Of a DNA stretch of 64,000 nucleotides, positions 46,051 through 57,235 are shown piece after piece. Source of the DNA: Ascaphus truei. Taxonomy: Eukaryota > Chordata > Amphibia > Anura > Ascaphidae. Both the position numbers and the translations under genes were made by a program. The stretch is from contig CM071570.1 in assembly GCA_036426205.1 (NCBI GenBank), positions 72,122,728 to 72,186,727 of the forward strand, read 5' to 3'. A model generated the notes under the pieces. It made no database searches and was not told where the DNA came from. It saw only the letters and a program-made list of their open reading frames with translations. Position 1 is the first letter of the stretch, and each line of letters begins with the position of its first letter.

Positions 46051-46560
46051 AGCTCTGTTCAAATAATTGGGACTAAAATCTGCTTCAGTACAGGGAAGAG
46101 GTTTCCCAGCATATTAAATAGTGGTTTACAAGTCTGAAACCATTTTCTCGTGTGGATTATGGAAATCATTTATATTTAAGAATTCCGTTTTTCATTATTT
46201 ATTCTTTTGTAAAATCAATGTTTATTGTTTTTTTGTTCTGGTGTTTTATTTTTAAATAGCAGATAAGGTGTATATCAGTGTAAACAATGAAAACAATTTG
46301 CGATATATTTAAATTTGGTAACAAATCTACGTAAGTACCAGCACTCGCTGTGTAATAGCTAAATGATGAAAACAGTTGTAATGCAGAATAAACATTTATT
46401 AATAAAATGAACCAGAAATAAATCAAATGTGTTTGAAGAAACCAGTATCACAAATGGGCATGTCACAAAGTGAGGGGTGGGGAGGGGGGGGGGGGGGAAG
46501 GAAAAGGGGAAAAAACATGAAACACAAAGAATATAACACAAAAAACAGAGAACGGAAAGT
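46051..46560. other. AT-rich DNA, nothing recognised
   Basis: A G-run lies near 46483-46497; no other feature. Confidence 0.4.
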
Positions 46561-46571
46561 ATGCTAGAGGG

Positions 46572-46612
46572 GTGATGTTTCGAGGGACTACCTCTTCATC
46601 TGGCCCATTCCC
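46572..46612 (-). ncRNA. Degenerate hammerhead-like motif (PLE relic)
   Basis: The reverse strand has CAGATGA, helix II GAGG/CCTC around TAGTC, and GAAACATCA. U4 is A. A PLE relic probably extends to about 46900. Confidence 0.45.
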
Positions 46613-47440
46613 CCTGGTCCCAGAGGTACTTCCCTAAGCCTCCCTTCCTCTATAACTGGTCAAATCAGACACAGGCTAAATACAGCTAAACAGCTAATAG
46701 CAGGGCAGCAAGAATCCACTAAAGTCAATGCCAGTAGTTCAAGTACCACAAGAAACTGTGGGGAATGGTACAGTAAAGGCTGAACACAGTTTGCAAGAAA
46801 GCAGCTTGCAAAGAAGCACTAGGAGTCCACAACAGTCAATGAAAGGTTAATGGGAATAGCAAATGAAGACACACAAGCACAAGCCACAGAGGGTTTGATT
46901 ACTGTCTTCATTTGCTATTCCCATTAACCTTTCTGATACCTAAGAGAGCCGTCTGCCACCCAAGCCTTCGGAAGATTGCAATCCGGAAGTACGGAGACGT
47001 AAAGCGCCGACGGAGCCGAGCCACAGAAGGGAGAGAGATCCTCCAGGTTCCGGTTGTTGGCGTGGATCTTTAGATCAAATTGCTTATATCAATATAGCAC
47101 CATGTGAGTGTTTTTCGAATATCTTTTTCATACATAAAAGTGTCATATCAGTCTATGCTATGTCTGTTTTTTAATTGCCCTATAAAGGTTCCGTCAACAC
47201 ATGTTCCTTGATCAATATACCCTGAAGCACCGCTGAGAAAGATACCTTTACGTGTATTGTGAAAGTTTGGAATCTGTGAGTAACATTCTCATAGGGATTG
47301 GGAAGATTTAACACCTTGATGTTCAAAACATATTGCACTATTGGATATATGTTTTTTCTCTTATATGTGCGCTCCCCATCAACTCGGAGACCATAAGAAT
47401 ACTACTGGGATTGAGAGAGCAATCCACGTTTGGGTTGCGG
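46613..47440. other. No recognisable gene
   Basis: An internal inverted repeat (TTTGCTATTCCCATTAACCT near 46911 and its complement near 46850) suggests a small foldback. Otherwise unassigned. Confidence 0.4.
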
Positions 47441-47475
47441 CATATATATATCTATATATATCTATATATATATAT

Positions 47476-47509
<34 letters not shown>

Positions 47510-47533
47510 GTATATGTATATGTATATGTATGT
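47441..47533. repeat. TA/GTATAT microsatellite
   Basis: TATATATC and GTATAT units adjoin the 3' tail of the PLE fragment. Confidence 0.9.
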
Positions 47534-47733
47534 AGAGGTATCAGTACCGTGTTAGCCGAGCTTCAATAATCAAAAAATAAATAGATGATACCGTTCTGTG
47601 GCTAACGAAATGCTTTTATTTGTGCGAGCTTTCGAGATACACTGATCTCTTCTTCCGGCGATGTTACAATGAATGAAGCAAGGATTACTTAAAAACAGTG
47701 TCTCTTGGAATGTTATCTGTGCTGGTCCTTCCC
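47534..47733 (-). mobile_element. PLE 3'-end fragment, copy 2
   Basis: Contains the tail block (GAGGTATCAGTACCGTGTTA and GCCGAGCTTCAATAATC) missing from copy 1, then the 163 bp shared with 44699-44858, including the hammerhead-like core. It ends at CTGGTCCTTCC as copy 1 does. Confidence 0.7.
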
Positions 47734-48295
47734 CCGATGTGGATGTGTTTTATGGCTAGAGGTGTCAAAGGGTTACTGAAAGCAAGTGAAGAAAGAGTGT
47801 GTATGTGTATCAGTGTGAATAAGGGGGGGGGATTCTGAGCAAGGGGGGATCGGAGCATGTGCCCTCCTCCACAACTGCTGCCCGGTGTGTGGTGTGTGGA
47901 GGAGGACCGTGTAAGTGCGCGGGGGGGCATTCTGAGCATGGGGGATCGGAGGAGGTCCGTGGACATGCGCAGGGGGGGGGGGAATCGGAGCAGGAGGGGA
48001 TCGGTGCAGGTGCCCACTTCCGCAACTGCTGCCCGGTGTGGAGATTCAAGTTTCTTCCTCTGCAGACTCGCTCTTCTGTGGACGTGCTTTGTAGGGAAGG
48101 GGGGTCTTGGCAAAAAAAAAAAAAAAACTCTTGGCAATATGCCAACACGAGGCAGCCAATCAGGAAAGGGGAAGTTTTATTTTTTTTTTCCCTCCTTTCT
48201 TTCGAGCGCGCAAACAGCCGCCTGACTCACGGGGGCAGGACCAAAACAGTTGGCGGGCCGTATACGGCCCGCGGGCCGGATGTTCCCCACCCCTG
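47734..48295. mobile_element. hAT-like element interrupting the gypsy integrase
   Basis: Its right end at 48295, read inward, is CAGGGGTGGGGAAC followed by a GGGCCGTATACGGCCC palindrome. It lies inside the integrase reading frame. No transposase was recognised. The left end coincides with the PLE fragment, and an 8-bp target duplicate of CACTAAAC was not found, so the boundary may be a rearrangement. Confidence 0.5.
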
Positions 48296-48296
48296 C

Positions 48297-48885
48297 ACTA
48301 AACCATCTGTTTGTGGATGATAGACTGAGGTTCTGAGATGCTTGAGTTTTAGGAGTTTACATAACTCTTTTGTTACTTGGGACATAAATGGTGTTCCCTG
48401 GTCAGTTAAGATCTCTTTAGGAATTCCGACCCGGGTAAACAGGACTATTAACTCTTTTGCTATGTTTTTAGCAGAGGTGCTACGTATGGGAATTGCCTCC
48501 AGATATCGGGTGGCATAATCTAATATTACCAATATATGCTGATGTCCCCTAGCCGACTTTATTAGGGGTCCTACTAGATCCATAGCAATCCGGTTAAATG
48601 GTACATCTATTATGGGAGGGGGTACCAATGGACTACGATACGCTTTGAACGGGGCGGTGATCTGATATTCTGGGCATGAGGAGCAATAATTTGTAATTTC
48701 TGCCAGAACCCCAGGCCAATAGAAGCTTCGGAGAACCTTTTCTTTTGTCTTTTCCACCCCTAGGTGTCCCCCCAATGGGTGACTATGTGCGAGGTGTAAT
48801 ACTACATTACAGAATGTCCGTGGTACCAACAATTGTTTAGTTATAATTGATTTCCTTTTATCAACCCGATATACTAGGTCATTCT
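48297..48885 (-). pseudogene. Ty3/gypsy integrase, truncated
   Basis: The reverse strand encodes the N-terminal zinc-binding HHCC (H18, H23, C50, C53 counted from the Met at 48832) and the catalytic core with MDLVGPL (Asp about 85) and TDQGTPF (Asp about 144). Reading ends just after HPQTDGLV, one or two residues before the expected catalytic Glu, at the hAT junction. Integrase joins retroelement cDNA to host DNA. It lies directly downstream of protease with a frame change at a CCCC run (about 48893) and no reverse transcriptase between. That order is known for Gmr1-like gypsy elements. Non-functional as it stands. Confidence 0.85.
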
Positions 48886-50426
48886 CTACCTCGAAGTAGG
48901 GGTAGCAAGTGACCTATCTGGTTGGCCAGGAGTACTATTCTGGTCCCATATATTCCCCCTTGCTTCCGCTAATGTGGGGTCTTCCCACTGGGCCTTCTTA
49001 AAACTCCCAGGACTGACCTCTAGGTCAGCGAAGGTCTTATCCTGTTCTGGGGTGGTAAGCACCTGTTCAACATCTTGATTTGGGGTATTCCCTACGAAGG
49101 TGGCCATGGGAAAGGGGATTTTACAGCACTCTTCCTCTTTCCCCTTTTTATTTGGGCCCTCGTCAACCTCCATTTCTGAAAAAGGGAAAGGATTTGTTTC
49201 TTCTGTTACTTCTTTATGGTCCGCTATTGAACTCTGGGTGCTATTCTGAGAGGAGGACCACATTTTTAGAAAATGGGGAAAGTCGGTCCCTATTAACACA
49301 TCATGTGCCAATTTGGGTACTATACCCACTTTGAAATCTAAAGAACCAAACTCTATTTCAATAAGAACACCAACAGTGGAATATTCATGATTATCCCCAT
49401 GTATACAACAAATTGCCACTCTTTGTGACCTGTTTACCTGTTTTTTCCCAATGGGCAACAGGTATACGGACACTAGTGTAACCATACTCCCAGAGTCAAG
49501 TAGTGCCCGAACCCTCTTACCATTTACCTTTACAAATGCCCAGAGATGGTTATTCAAGGGGTCCTCTGGGCTAGGGCCCATACATTGAGACCACAACGAA
49601 TAAGGTTCAACGCTGTTGCATTGCATTGGTTCAATATTTAGTGGGCAAACTTTCACGGTGTGGCCCCTCTCATAACAATTTACACATTTAGGTACATAGT
49701 CTGTGTCCCACTTAGAGCCCTTTTTCGGCTCTCCATGTTGGCGGTTGCCCTTAGTATGCGAGCCACTGTTTCTGGTGCTGTGTGAAGGTGGTCGTCGCTC
49801 TTCAGCCCCCCTTAACCCTGGTACCCTTTTACTGCCTTTGGAAGAGTCCTGGAACCTTGGGTAGTGGGGATAATCCATGACTGTGGGTTGCAGGTGCTCT
49901 TCTGCTGCATTGTACCTTTCTACGAGGGCCACCAGCTCATCTGCATTGTGGGGTTCACTCTGACTGACCCAACGGCGTAGGGCAGAGGGAAGTTTCCTCA
50001 AGAACTGGTCCATGACCAACCGTTCCACGATGTGGCTTGCTGAGTTGATCTCGGGTTGTAGCCACTTCCGAGCGAGGTGGATGAGGTCATACATCTGGGA
50101 TCGGGTTGCTTTATCCAACGTGAAGGACCATGCATGGATCCTTTGGGCGCGAACGGCCGTGGTTACGCCGAGGCGGACGAGGAACTCGAACTTCAATTTT
50201 GCATAGACGTTAGCTTTGGCTGGCTCTAGATCAAAGTAAGCCTTATGGGGTTCGCCGCTTAAGAAGGGTGCAATTAGACTGGCCCACTCAGCTTCTGGCC
50301 AACCCTCTCTCTGTGCCGTGCGTTCAAACATGAGAAGATAGGTTTCAACATCATCCGAGGGCCCCATCTTCTGAAGGTAGTGGCTTGCCCTGGTCATTTT
50401 CGGGACTGGGACTGCCTCTGCCAGTG
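48886..50426 (-). pseudogene. Ty3/gypsy gag-protease with SCAN-like capsid domain
   Basis: One long frame covers the C-terminal part of Gag and the protease. Residues about 15-165 (from the Met at 50397) form a SCAN-like helical capsid domain, with YLLMFERTAQREGWPE and LVMDQFLRKLPSALRRWV. A basic linker leads to a CCHC knuckle (CVNCYERGHTVKVC, about 237-250), then a retropepsin with ALLDSGS (catalytic Asp about 300) and a VLIGTDF strand. Mammalian SCAN domains are thought to derive from Gmr1-like gypsy capsids, so this element is of that type. The upstream Gag is cut off by the insertion at 50442-50921. A partial indel-rich copy is at 53781-55076. Confidence 0.85.
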
Positions 50427-50441
50427 GAGTCTTAATGATAG

Positions 50442-50921
50442 TATATGTGTGCAGCGCACAGCCAAGGAATATAGAAGCTGGTCTGGCAAAAAAATCTTTT
50501 ATTGATTAGGAGATCATAAAAATAGAGGGTGGTAAAGCCTTCTACGCGTTTCGTGCAATGGATAGCACTTTATCAAGAACTTCTTGATCTCCTAATCAAT
50601 AAAAGATTTTTTTTGCCAGACCAGCTTCTATATTCCTTGGCTGTGCGCTGCACACATATACTACATTGGACTTTCCCTTCCGGACACAGCAGCACGCCTA
50701 AGGAGAGAGGGACTGGAGGAAGCATCAAGTGTGAGTACGTTATACCTGGGGCCATCCCAATGAGGTTAGGGGGGGTGTTTTCTTACATTTTCCCCCTGCC
50801 TTCAGGGTAATTGGAGCCTCTATATAGGTTTAGTACCATTATTATACAATTCCCAGTACCATCTCTCTCCCATTATTATCCATGTCAGGTCCATGTACTT
50901 GAGCACCATTCTTATCACTGT
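50442..50921. mobile_element. PLE-derived insertion in gag with 15-bp target duplication
   Basis: GAGTCTTAATGATAG flanks the 480-bp segment at 50427-50441 and 50922-50936. The left part is a palindrome (about 50442-50665) whose arms carry GCCAAGGAATATAGAAGCTG and its complement. At its centre the reverse strand has TTGATAA (50570-50576), helix II GTGC/GCAC and GAAACGCGTA (GAAAC at 50548-50552). Variable, longish duplications and hammerhead cores are known for Penelope-like elements. Confidence 0.8.
50548..50576 (-). ncRNA. Hammerhead-like core with U3/A8 exchange
   Basis: Core TTGATAA, one extra A, a perfect 4-bp helix II (GTGC/GCAC), GAAAC, then GCGTA with a GUA triplet. Positions 3 and 8, which pair in the full-length ribozyme, are U and A rather than C and G. 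Helix I is imperfect. Confidence 0.5.
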
Positions 50922-50936
50922 GAGTCTTAATGATAG

Positions 50937-51229
50937 CCTCTCTCAGGATCTCGAGTTCCTGCTGTAAGCCCTGGGTGAACCATTGTTGGTCCTCTCTCAG
51001 CAAGCGGTTTGTCTTGCTGGTTTGCATCCGCGATTTGCAGAGCTGCATTCGCCTCTTGCAGGGCTGCATTCGTCTGTTGCTGGTTTGCATTAGTCTCTTG
51101 CTGGGCTATTAACAGCTGTTGCTGGGTTGCATTCGCGTTTTCCAGGGCCGCATTTGTCTGTTGCTGGTTTTCATTCGCGTCTTTCTGGGCAGCGACATTG
51201 CGTACCAGCGCACTCACCACGTCTTCCAT
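50937..51229 (-). pseudogene. Ty3/gypsy Gag N-terminal segment (coiled coil)
   Basis: Starts MEDVVSALVRNVAAQ and continues with Q/N/A-rich heptads (NQQQTNAAL repeated), predicting a coiled coil as in the N-terminal part of Gmr1-type Gag. The frame shifts at about 51010 and resumes to the target duplication at 50936. Removing the 480-bp insertion with one duplicate leaves the frame open into 50426, so both halves are one former gene. The start Met at 51229 is the first in frame. Confidence 0.75.
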
Positions 51230-51298
51230 CTTGTTTGGAGAGAATTTTTTTATTTATTTTTTAAAGTTCTTTAACCCGCAGACCTTTTAGTGTTCTGC

Positions 51299-52016
51299 CC
51301 GCATTCTCCAACAAATCCTCACTAAGTCTCCTGGTCAGAAAGCGTATCGCACAGCAGATCCTAATGCCAATTATTGACTATGGAGACATAGTATATGGCA
51401 CGGCACCTCAAACCCACCTTAGCAAACTTGACACCCTCTACAATTCAATTTGTCGTTTTGTTCTCCAATGCAACTACAACACACATCACTGCGAAATGCT
51501 CAAAGAACTAGATTGGTCATCACTAGAGTCTAGGCGCAAAGTTCACCTTTCCTGTCTTATCTTTAAATTCTTTATGGGCAAGCTACCCACCTATCTGAAC
51601 AAACTCCTCACCCCTACCACATGCAGCACTTATCATCTGAGATCTGACTCCAAAAGACTGTTCATGGTCCCAAGGCTCAACAAAGTATCCGGCCGTTCCT
51701 CCTTCTCTTACCATGCACCCCAAAACTGGAACAACCTACCAGAGACTCTCACATCCACCACCAGTTTAAGTTCTTTCAAATCTAAGGCTGTCTCACATTT
51801 TAATCTGGTCTGTAACTGTTACATACGCCCATAACATATATTTTCTTTAACTGTGCATGCAATGTCTTGTATATAATGTATACCCTGTTCATTTATGTAA
51901 CTGTATTTGTAACCATGTATTATTTGTCTTAACTCTGTGCCCAGGACATACTTGAAAACGAGAGGTAACTCTCAATGTATTACTTCCTGGTAAAACATTT
52001 TTTTTTTATAAATAAA
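51299..52016 (+). mobile_element. CR1/L2-like LINE 3' end
   Basis: Encodes LLVRKRIAQQILMPIIDYGD through LSCLIFKFFMGKLPTYLNKL and ends near 51830, the region downstream of RT in CR1/L2-type LINEs. The 3' untranslated region ends with TTACTTCCTGGTAAAACATT and an AATAAAT tail. It is 5'-truncated and inserted between the gypsy LTR and gag. The open frame of about 156 residues suggests a fairly young copy. Confidence 0.8.
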
Positions 52017-52018
52017 TA

Positions 52019-52606
52019 TGTGACAAATGGCTTACTCCGGAGCTCCGCCGTCTGTCCGGGACTGTTAGAACACGGTCTTTTAGGGTAGGTTAAATGACGA
52101 GGCGTAATGTGCTGTTCCTTTAAACAGGCTATGCCTGGTTTATTCAGTCCCAGGCACTGAGACTGCCACAGTGCATACAAAAGAAACACAAGCAAAACAA
52201 AAGCCTGCTCACCTGAGCAATAACTTAACTAAGGTTTTCCCTGTCTCAGGGTTGGAGTGGCTTTTCCACTTCCAACAACAAAAATAAAGAACTTTTCAGT
52301 TTTAGAAAAAAGGAGCAGAATGATTTAACCTGTTTGGGGAGAGGCTTTCCCTCTCTGCTTCCAGCAGCCTTCCTGCCTCCAGGCTCTTGGGGAGAGGGAA
52401 GAGGAACCAGGAAATCAGTCTTAAATACCTGATTTCTAACTAGCAGGACAGGTGACAGAAATCAGGCAGCAGACAAACTCTGGTCTGGATCCCTCATCCC
52501 TCAGTTCCAGCACTTGCCAAACTGTGGGATGGAGTGCATGTATTATGAGGCTGCACTTTCCAGCCTAAACAGGACAGAAACTGTTCAGTATCCTGGGAGC
52601 CCTGTA
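52019..52606 (-). mobile_element. Gypsy 5' LTR (truncated at its outer end)
   Basis: Highly similar to the solo LTR at 42728-43322, beginning (forward) TGTGACAAATGGCTTACTCC. Its position upstream of gag and same orientation identify it as the element's 5' LTR. The outer end diverges after GGGAGCCCTGTAT, so the outer terminus is lost. The primer-binding site is not visible because a LINE sits at the LTR-internal boundary. Confidence 0.7.
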
Positions 52607-53780
52607 TATGGAATGTATTACCATCCCCTGGTTTCTTTCACACAAGTTTATTAAAAACATGACACAAATACAAATTTTAAACAGTCTCATAATCCTCCTG
52701 TGTGACAAACACTCGGGCTGAATGCAGTAGAATCCTATCTGGTAAGTGCCAACACATAAGATATTGTATATAAAGACACTCTACCAACAGGTGGTAAAGG
52801 CAAAAATAATGCCTCCCACCTGTATGACCGGCCGGTCACGCAATAAAGACTGACAGTCAAAGTAAAGCAAACAGCCAGAAATCCTGCACTAACTAAGGAT
52901 CTGACAAATGAGGTCAGATGCTGGGATTGAAATACAGTAAACTTATATAATCAAATGGGAAGGAAATAAGCTATGCAGGGGTGTGAAGGTGAAAGGATAA
53001 TACAATTAATGATGAACACACACTGGGGACCCAATAGGCAACACAATATGAAATTGGTAACCAGGCGGCACTCAGACATAAAACAGAGGTGAAGGTAACA
53101 GCTAAAGATCTCATTGCTGTGTGCTCCAAAGTCAGGCTGGGGTAAGTATCAAAAATTTCAGCAAGATGAGGCAGTACTTAGCCAATAAGTCCTCCGTCAG
53201 TCTGAGCACAGCAGTCCCGCATGTGTGGTGAACAAACAGGTTCCACTGCAGATAGGAGAGTCAATCCCGGAAGTGCAGGAGGCCACACGTGGTGGCGATG
53301 TGAGAGGACAAACAGGACAAACCCCGACGTACGTTTCGCCTCCGCTTTGTCAAGGGGCTTGTTGGAGAGATGTACAACCAAGGTTTAACTAGCACCTCCC
53401 TGTGACATGAGCCAATAGGAAACGGAGCGCACTGAGGTAAGAAATCTGATTGGAGAGAGGTATAACCAAATAGAGTGGATATCAAACAATGACGTGTCCT
53501 ATAGCCTGCTGGACTAAAAGTTAAACATGGTTAAAAAGCAGAACAGCTAATGAGACACATACAAGGCACAGTGAACGGCATAATAATCATAATAAGACTA
53601 AAGCTTAATATCAAGACAAACAATTACAAATAACTTACATTAATAAGCAAACCATGCTATTGTTTCCTAGACATAACTCACAACGATATTGCTTCTCAAT
53701 TACTGTAACGACTACAAAAACTCAACAATGAACACGATACCAACAAATAATTTTAAGAAAAGAGAAACTTACTGTTATGA
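52607..53780. other. Repeat-derived region with PLE relic
   Basis: No gene. At 53318-53361 there is a reverse-strand hammerhead-like motif with an 8-bp helix I (CAAGCCCC/GGGGTTTG), TTGACAA (53347-53353), GAAAC (53333-53337) and a GUC triplet; helix II is short. The remainder is unassigned. Confidence 0.5.
53318..53361 (-). ncRNA. Hammerhead-like motif with U3/A8 exchange
   Basis: A strong helix I and the ACGTACGTC helix III/cleavage block are present. The core reads TTGACAA. Helix II has only two or three pairs. The duplicated segment carries the same motif near 57935-57980 with base losses. Confidence 0.5.
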
Positions 53781-55076
53781 TGAAAGGGGATGTTACAGCA
53801 CTCTTCCTCTTCCCCTTTTTATTTGGGCCCTCGCACCTCCATTTATTCTGAAAAGGGAAAGGATTGTTTTTCTTCTGTTACTTCTTTATGGTCCGTCTAT
53901 TGAACTCTGGTGCTATTCGAGAGGAGGACCACATTTTTAGAAAATGGGGAAAGTCGGTCCCTATTAACACATCATGTGCCAATTTTGGGTACTATACCCA
54001 CTTTGAATCTAAAGAACCACCTCTATTTCAAATAGAACACCAACAGTGGAATATTCATGATTATCCCCATGATACAACATTGCCACTCTTTGTGACCTTT
54101 TACCTGTTTTGTTCCCATGGGCAACATGTATACGGACACAGTGTAACCATACTCCCAGAGTCAAGTAGTGCCCGAACCCTCTTACCATTTACCTTTACCA
54201 ATGCCCAGAGATGTGTTATTCAAGGGGTCCTCTGGGCTAGGGCCCATACATTGAGACCACAACGAATAGGTTCAACGCTGTTGCATTGCATGGTTCATAT
54301 TGTGGTGGCAAACTTCACGGTGTGGCCCCTTCATAACAATTTACACTTTAGGTACATAGTCGTGCCCATTACGTAGAGCCCTTTTTCGGCTCTCCATGTG
54401 GGCGGTTGCCCTTAGTATCGAGCCACTGTTTCTGGTGCTGTGTGAAGGTGGTCGTCGCTCTTCAGCCCCCCTTAACCCTGGTACCCTTTTACTGCCTTTG
54501 GAAGAGTCCTGGAACCTTGGTGTAGTGGGGATAATCCATGACTGTGGGTTGCGGTGCTCTTTCTGCTGCATTGTACCTTTCTATCTTCGAGGGCCACCAC
54601 TCATCTGCATTGTGGGTTTCCTCTGACTGCCCAACGGCGTAGGCAGAGGAAGTTTCCTCAAGAACTGTCCATGACCAACCGTTCCACGATGGTGCTTGCT
54701 GATTGATCTCGGTTTGTAGTCCCACTTCCGAGCGAGGTGATGAGGTCATACATCTGGGATCGGGTTGCTTTATCCACGTGAAGACCATGCATGGATCCTT
54801 TGGGCGGCGAACGCCGTGGTTACGCCGAGGCGGACGAGGAACTCGAACTTCAATTTTGCATAGCGTTTAGCTTTGGCTGGCTCTAGATCAAAGTAGCCTT
54901 ATGGGGTTCGCCGCTTAAGAGGGTGCATTAGACTGGCCCACTCAGCTTCTGGCCAACCCTCTCTCTGTGCCGTGCGTTCAAACATGAGAAGATAGTTTCA
55001 TACATCATCCAGGGCCCCATCTTCTGAAGGTAGTGGCTTGCCCTGGTCATTTTCGGGACTGGGACTGCCTCTGCCA
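53781..55076 (-). pseudogene. Duplicate gag-protease fragment, frameshifted
   Basis: Copy of 49114-50410 broken by many frameshifts. Only short pieces of the gag frame stay readable. Not independent evidence of a second element if the duplication is artefactual. Confidence 0.75.
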
Positions 55077-55096
55077 GTGGAGTCTTAACTGATAGT

Positions 55097-55575
55097 ATAT
55101 GTGTGCGCGCACACCAGAGGAATATAGAAGCTGGTCTGGCAAAAAAATCTTTTAGATTAGGAGAATCATAAAATAGAGGGTGGTAAAGCCTTCTACGCGT
55201 TTCGTGCAATGGATAGCATTTATCAGACTTCTTGATCTCCTAATCAATAAGATTTTTTTTGCCAGACCAGCTTCTATTTCCTTGGCTGTGCGCTGCACAC
55301 ATATACTACATTGGACTTTCCCTTCCGGACACCAGCAGACACGCCTAGAGAGAGGGACTGGAGAAGCATCAAGTGTGAGTACGTTATCCCTGGGGCCATC
55401 CCAATGAAGGTTAGGGGGGGTGTTTTTCTACATTTCCCCCTGCCTTCAGGGTAATTGGAGCCTCTATATGGTTTAGTACCATTATTATACAATTCCCTAC
55501 ATCATCTCTCTCCATTATTATCCATGTCAGGTCCATGTACTGAGCACCATTCCTCACTGTGAGTCTAAGATAGCC
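55097..55575. mobile_element. Duplicate of the PLE-derived insertion
   Basis: Copy of 50442-50921 with indels, including the palindrome and hammerhead-like core (about 55195-55225). The 15-bp duplications are damaged (GAGTCTTAACTGATAG, GAGTCTAAGATAG). Confidence 0.7.
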
Positions 55576-55935
55576 CTCTCAGGATCTCGAGTCCTGCTGT
55601 AAGCCCTGGGTGAACCATTGTTGGTCCTCCTCTCAGCAAGCGTTTTTGTCTTGCTGGTTTGCATCGCGCATTTGCAGAGCTGCATTCGCCTCTTGCAGGG
55701 CTGCATTCGTCGTTTGCTGGTTTGCAATTGTCTCTTGCTGGGCTATTAACAGCTGTTGCTGGGTTGCATTCGCGTTCCAGGGCCGCATTGTCTGTTGCTG
55801 GTTTTCTTCGCGGCTTTCTGGGCCGACATTGGCGTACCAGCGCACTCCCAACGTCTTCCATTCTGTGTTTGGAGAGAATTTTTTTATTTTTTTTAAAGTT
55901 CTTTAACCCACGCAGACCTTTTAGTGTTCTGCCCG

Positions 55936-56650
55936 CATTCCTCCAACAAATCCTCAACATAGTCTCCTGGTCAGAAAGCGTATCGCACAGCAGATCCTAA
56001 TGCCATTATTGACTAGGAGACATTATATGGCACGGCACCTCAAACCCACCTTAGCAACTTGACACCCTCTACAATCAATTTGTCGTTTTGTTCTCCAATG
56101 CAACTACACACACAATCATCACTGCGAAATGCTCAAGAACTAGATTGGTCATCACTAGAGTCTAGGCGCAGTTCACCTTTCCTGTCTTATCTTTAAATCT
56201 TTATGGGCAGCTACCCCACCTATCTGACAATACTCCTCACCACCTCACCCCTACCACAGCAGCACTTATCATCTGAGATCTACTCCAAAAGACTGTTCAT
56301 GGTCCCAGGCAACAAAGTATCGGCCGTTCCTCCTTCTCTTACCATGCACCCCAAACTGGAACAACCTACCAGAGACTCTCACATCATCCACCACCAGTTT
56401 AAGTTCTTTCAAATCTTCAATCTAGGCTGTCTCACATTTTAATCTGGTCTGTAACTGTACATACGCCCTAACATATATTTCTTTAACTGTGCATGCATGT
56501 CTTGATATAATGTATACCCTGTTCATTTATGTAACTGTATTTGTAACCATGTATTATTTGTCTTAACTCTGTGCCCAGGACATACTTGAAAACGAGAGGT
56601 AACTTCTCAATGTATTACTTCCTGGTAAAACATTTTTTTTTAATAAATAT
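55936..56650 (+). pseudogene. Duplicate LINE 3' end, frameshifted
   Basis: Copy of 51299-52016 with frequent single-base deletions that break the otherwise open frame. Confidence 0.75.
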
Positions 56651-56651
56651 A

Positions 56652-57235
56652 TGACAATATGGCTTACTCCGGAGCTCCGCCGTCTGTCGGGACTGTTAGA
56701 ACACGGTCTTTTAGGGTAGGTTAATGACGAGCGTAATGTGCTGTTCCTTTAACAGGATATGCCTGGTTTATTCAGTCCAGGCACTGAACTGCCACAGTGC
56801 ATACAAAAGAAACACAAGACAAAAACAATGCGCTCACTCTGAGCAATAACTAACTAAGGTTTTCCCTGTCTCAGGTGTGAGTTGGCTTTTTCCACTTCAA
56901 CAACAAAAATAAAGAACTTTTCAGTTTTAGAAAAAAGGAGCAGAATGATTTAATCCTGTTTGGAGAGGCTTTCCCTCCTGCTTCCACGCAGCCTTCCTGC
57001 CCCAGGCTCTTGGGGAGATGGGAAGAGGAACCAGGAAATCAGTCTTAAATACCTGATTTCTAACTAGTCAGACAGGTGACAGAAATCAGGCAGCAGACAA
57101 ACCTGGTCTGGATCCTCCTCCCTCAGTTTCCAGCACTGCCAAACTGTGGGATGAGTGTGCATGTATTATGAGGCTGCACTTTCCAGCCTAAACAGACAGA
57201 AAACTGTTCGTATCCTGGGAGCCCTGTATATGGAA
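56652..57235 (-). mobile_element. Duplicate gypsy LTR
   Basis: Copy of 52019-52606 with indels; third LTR copy in the window. Confidence 0.7.
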
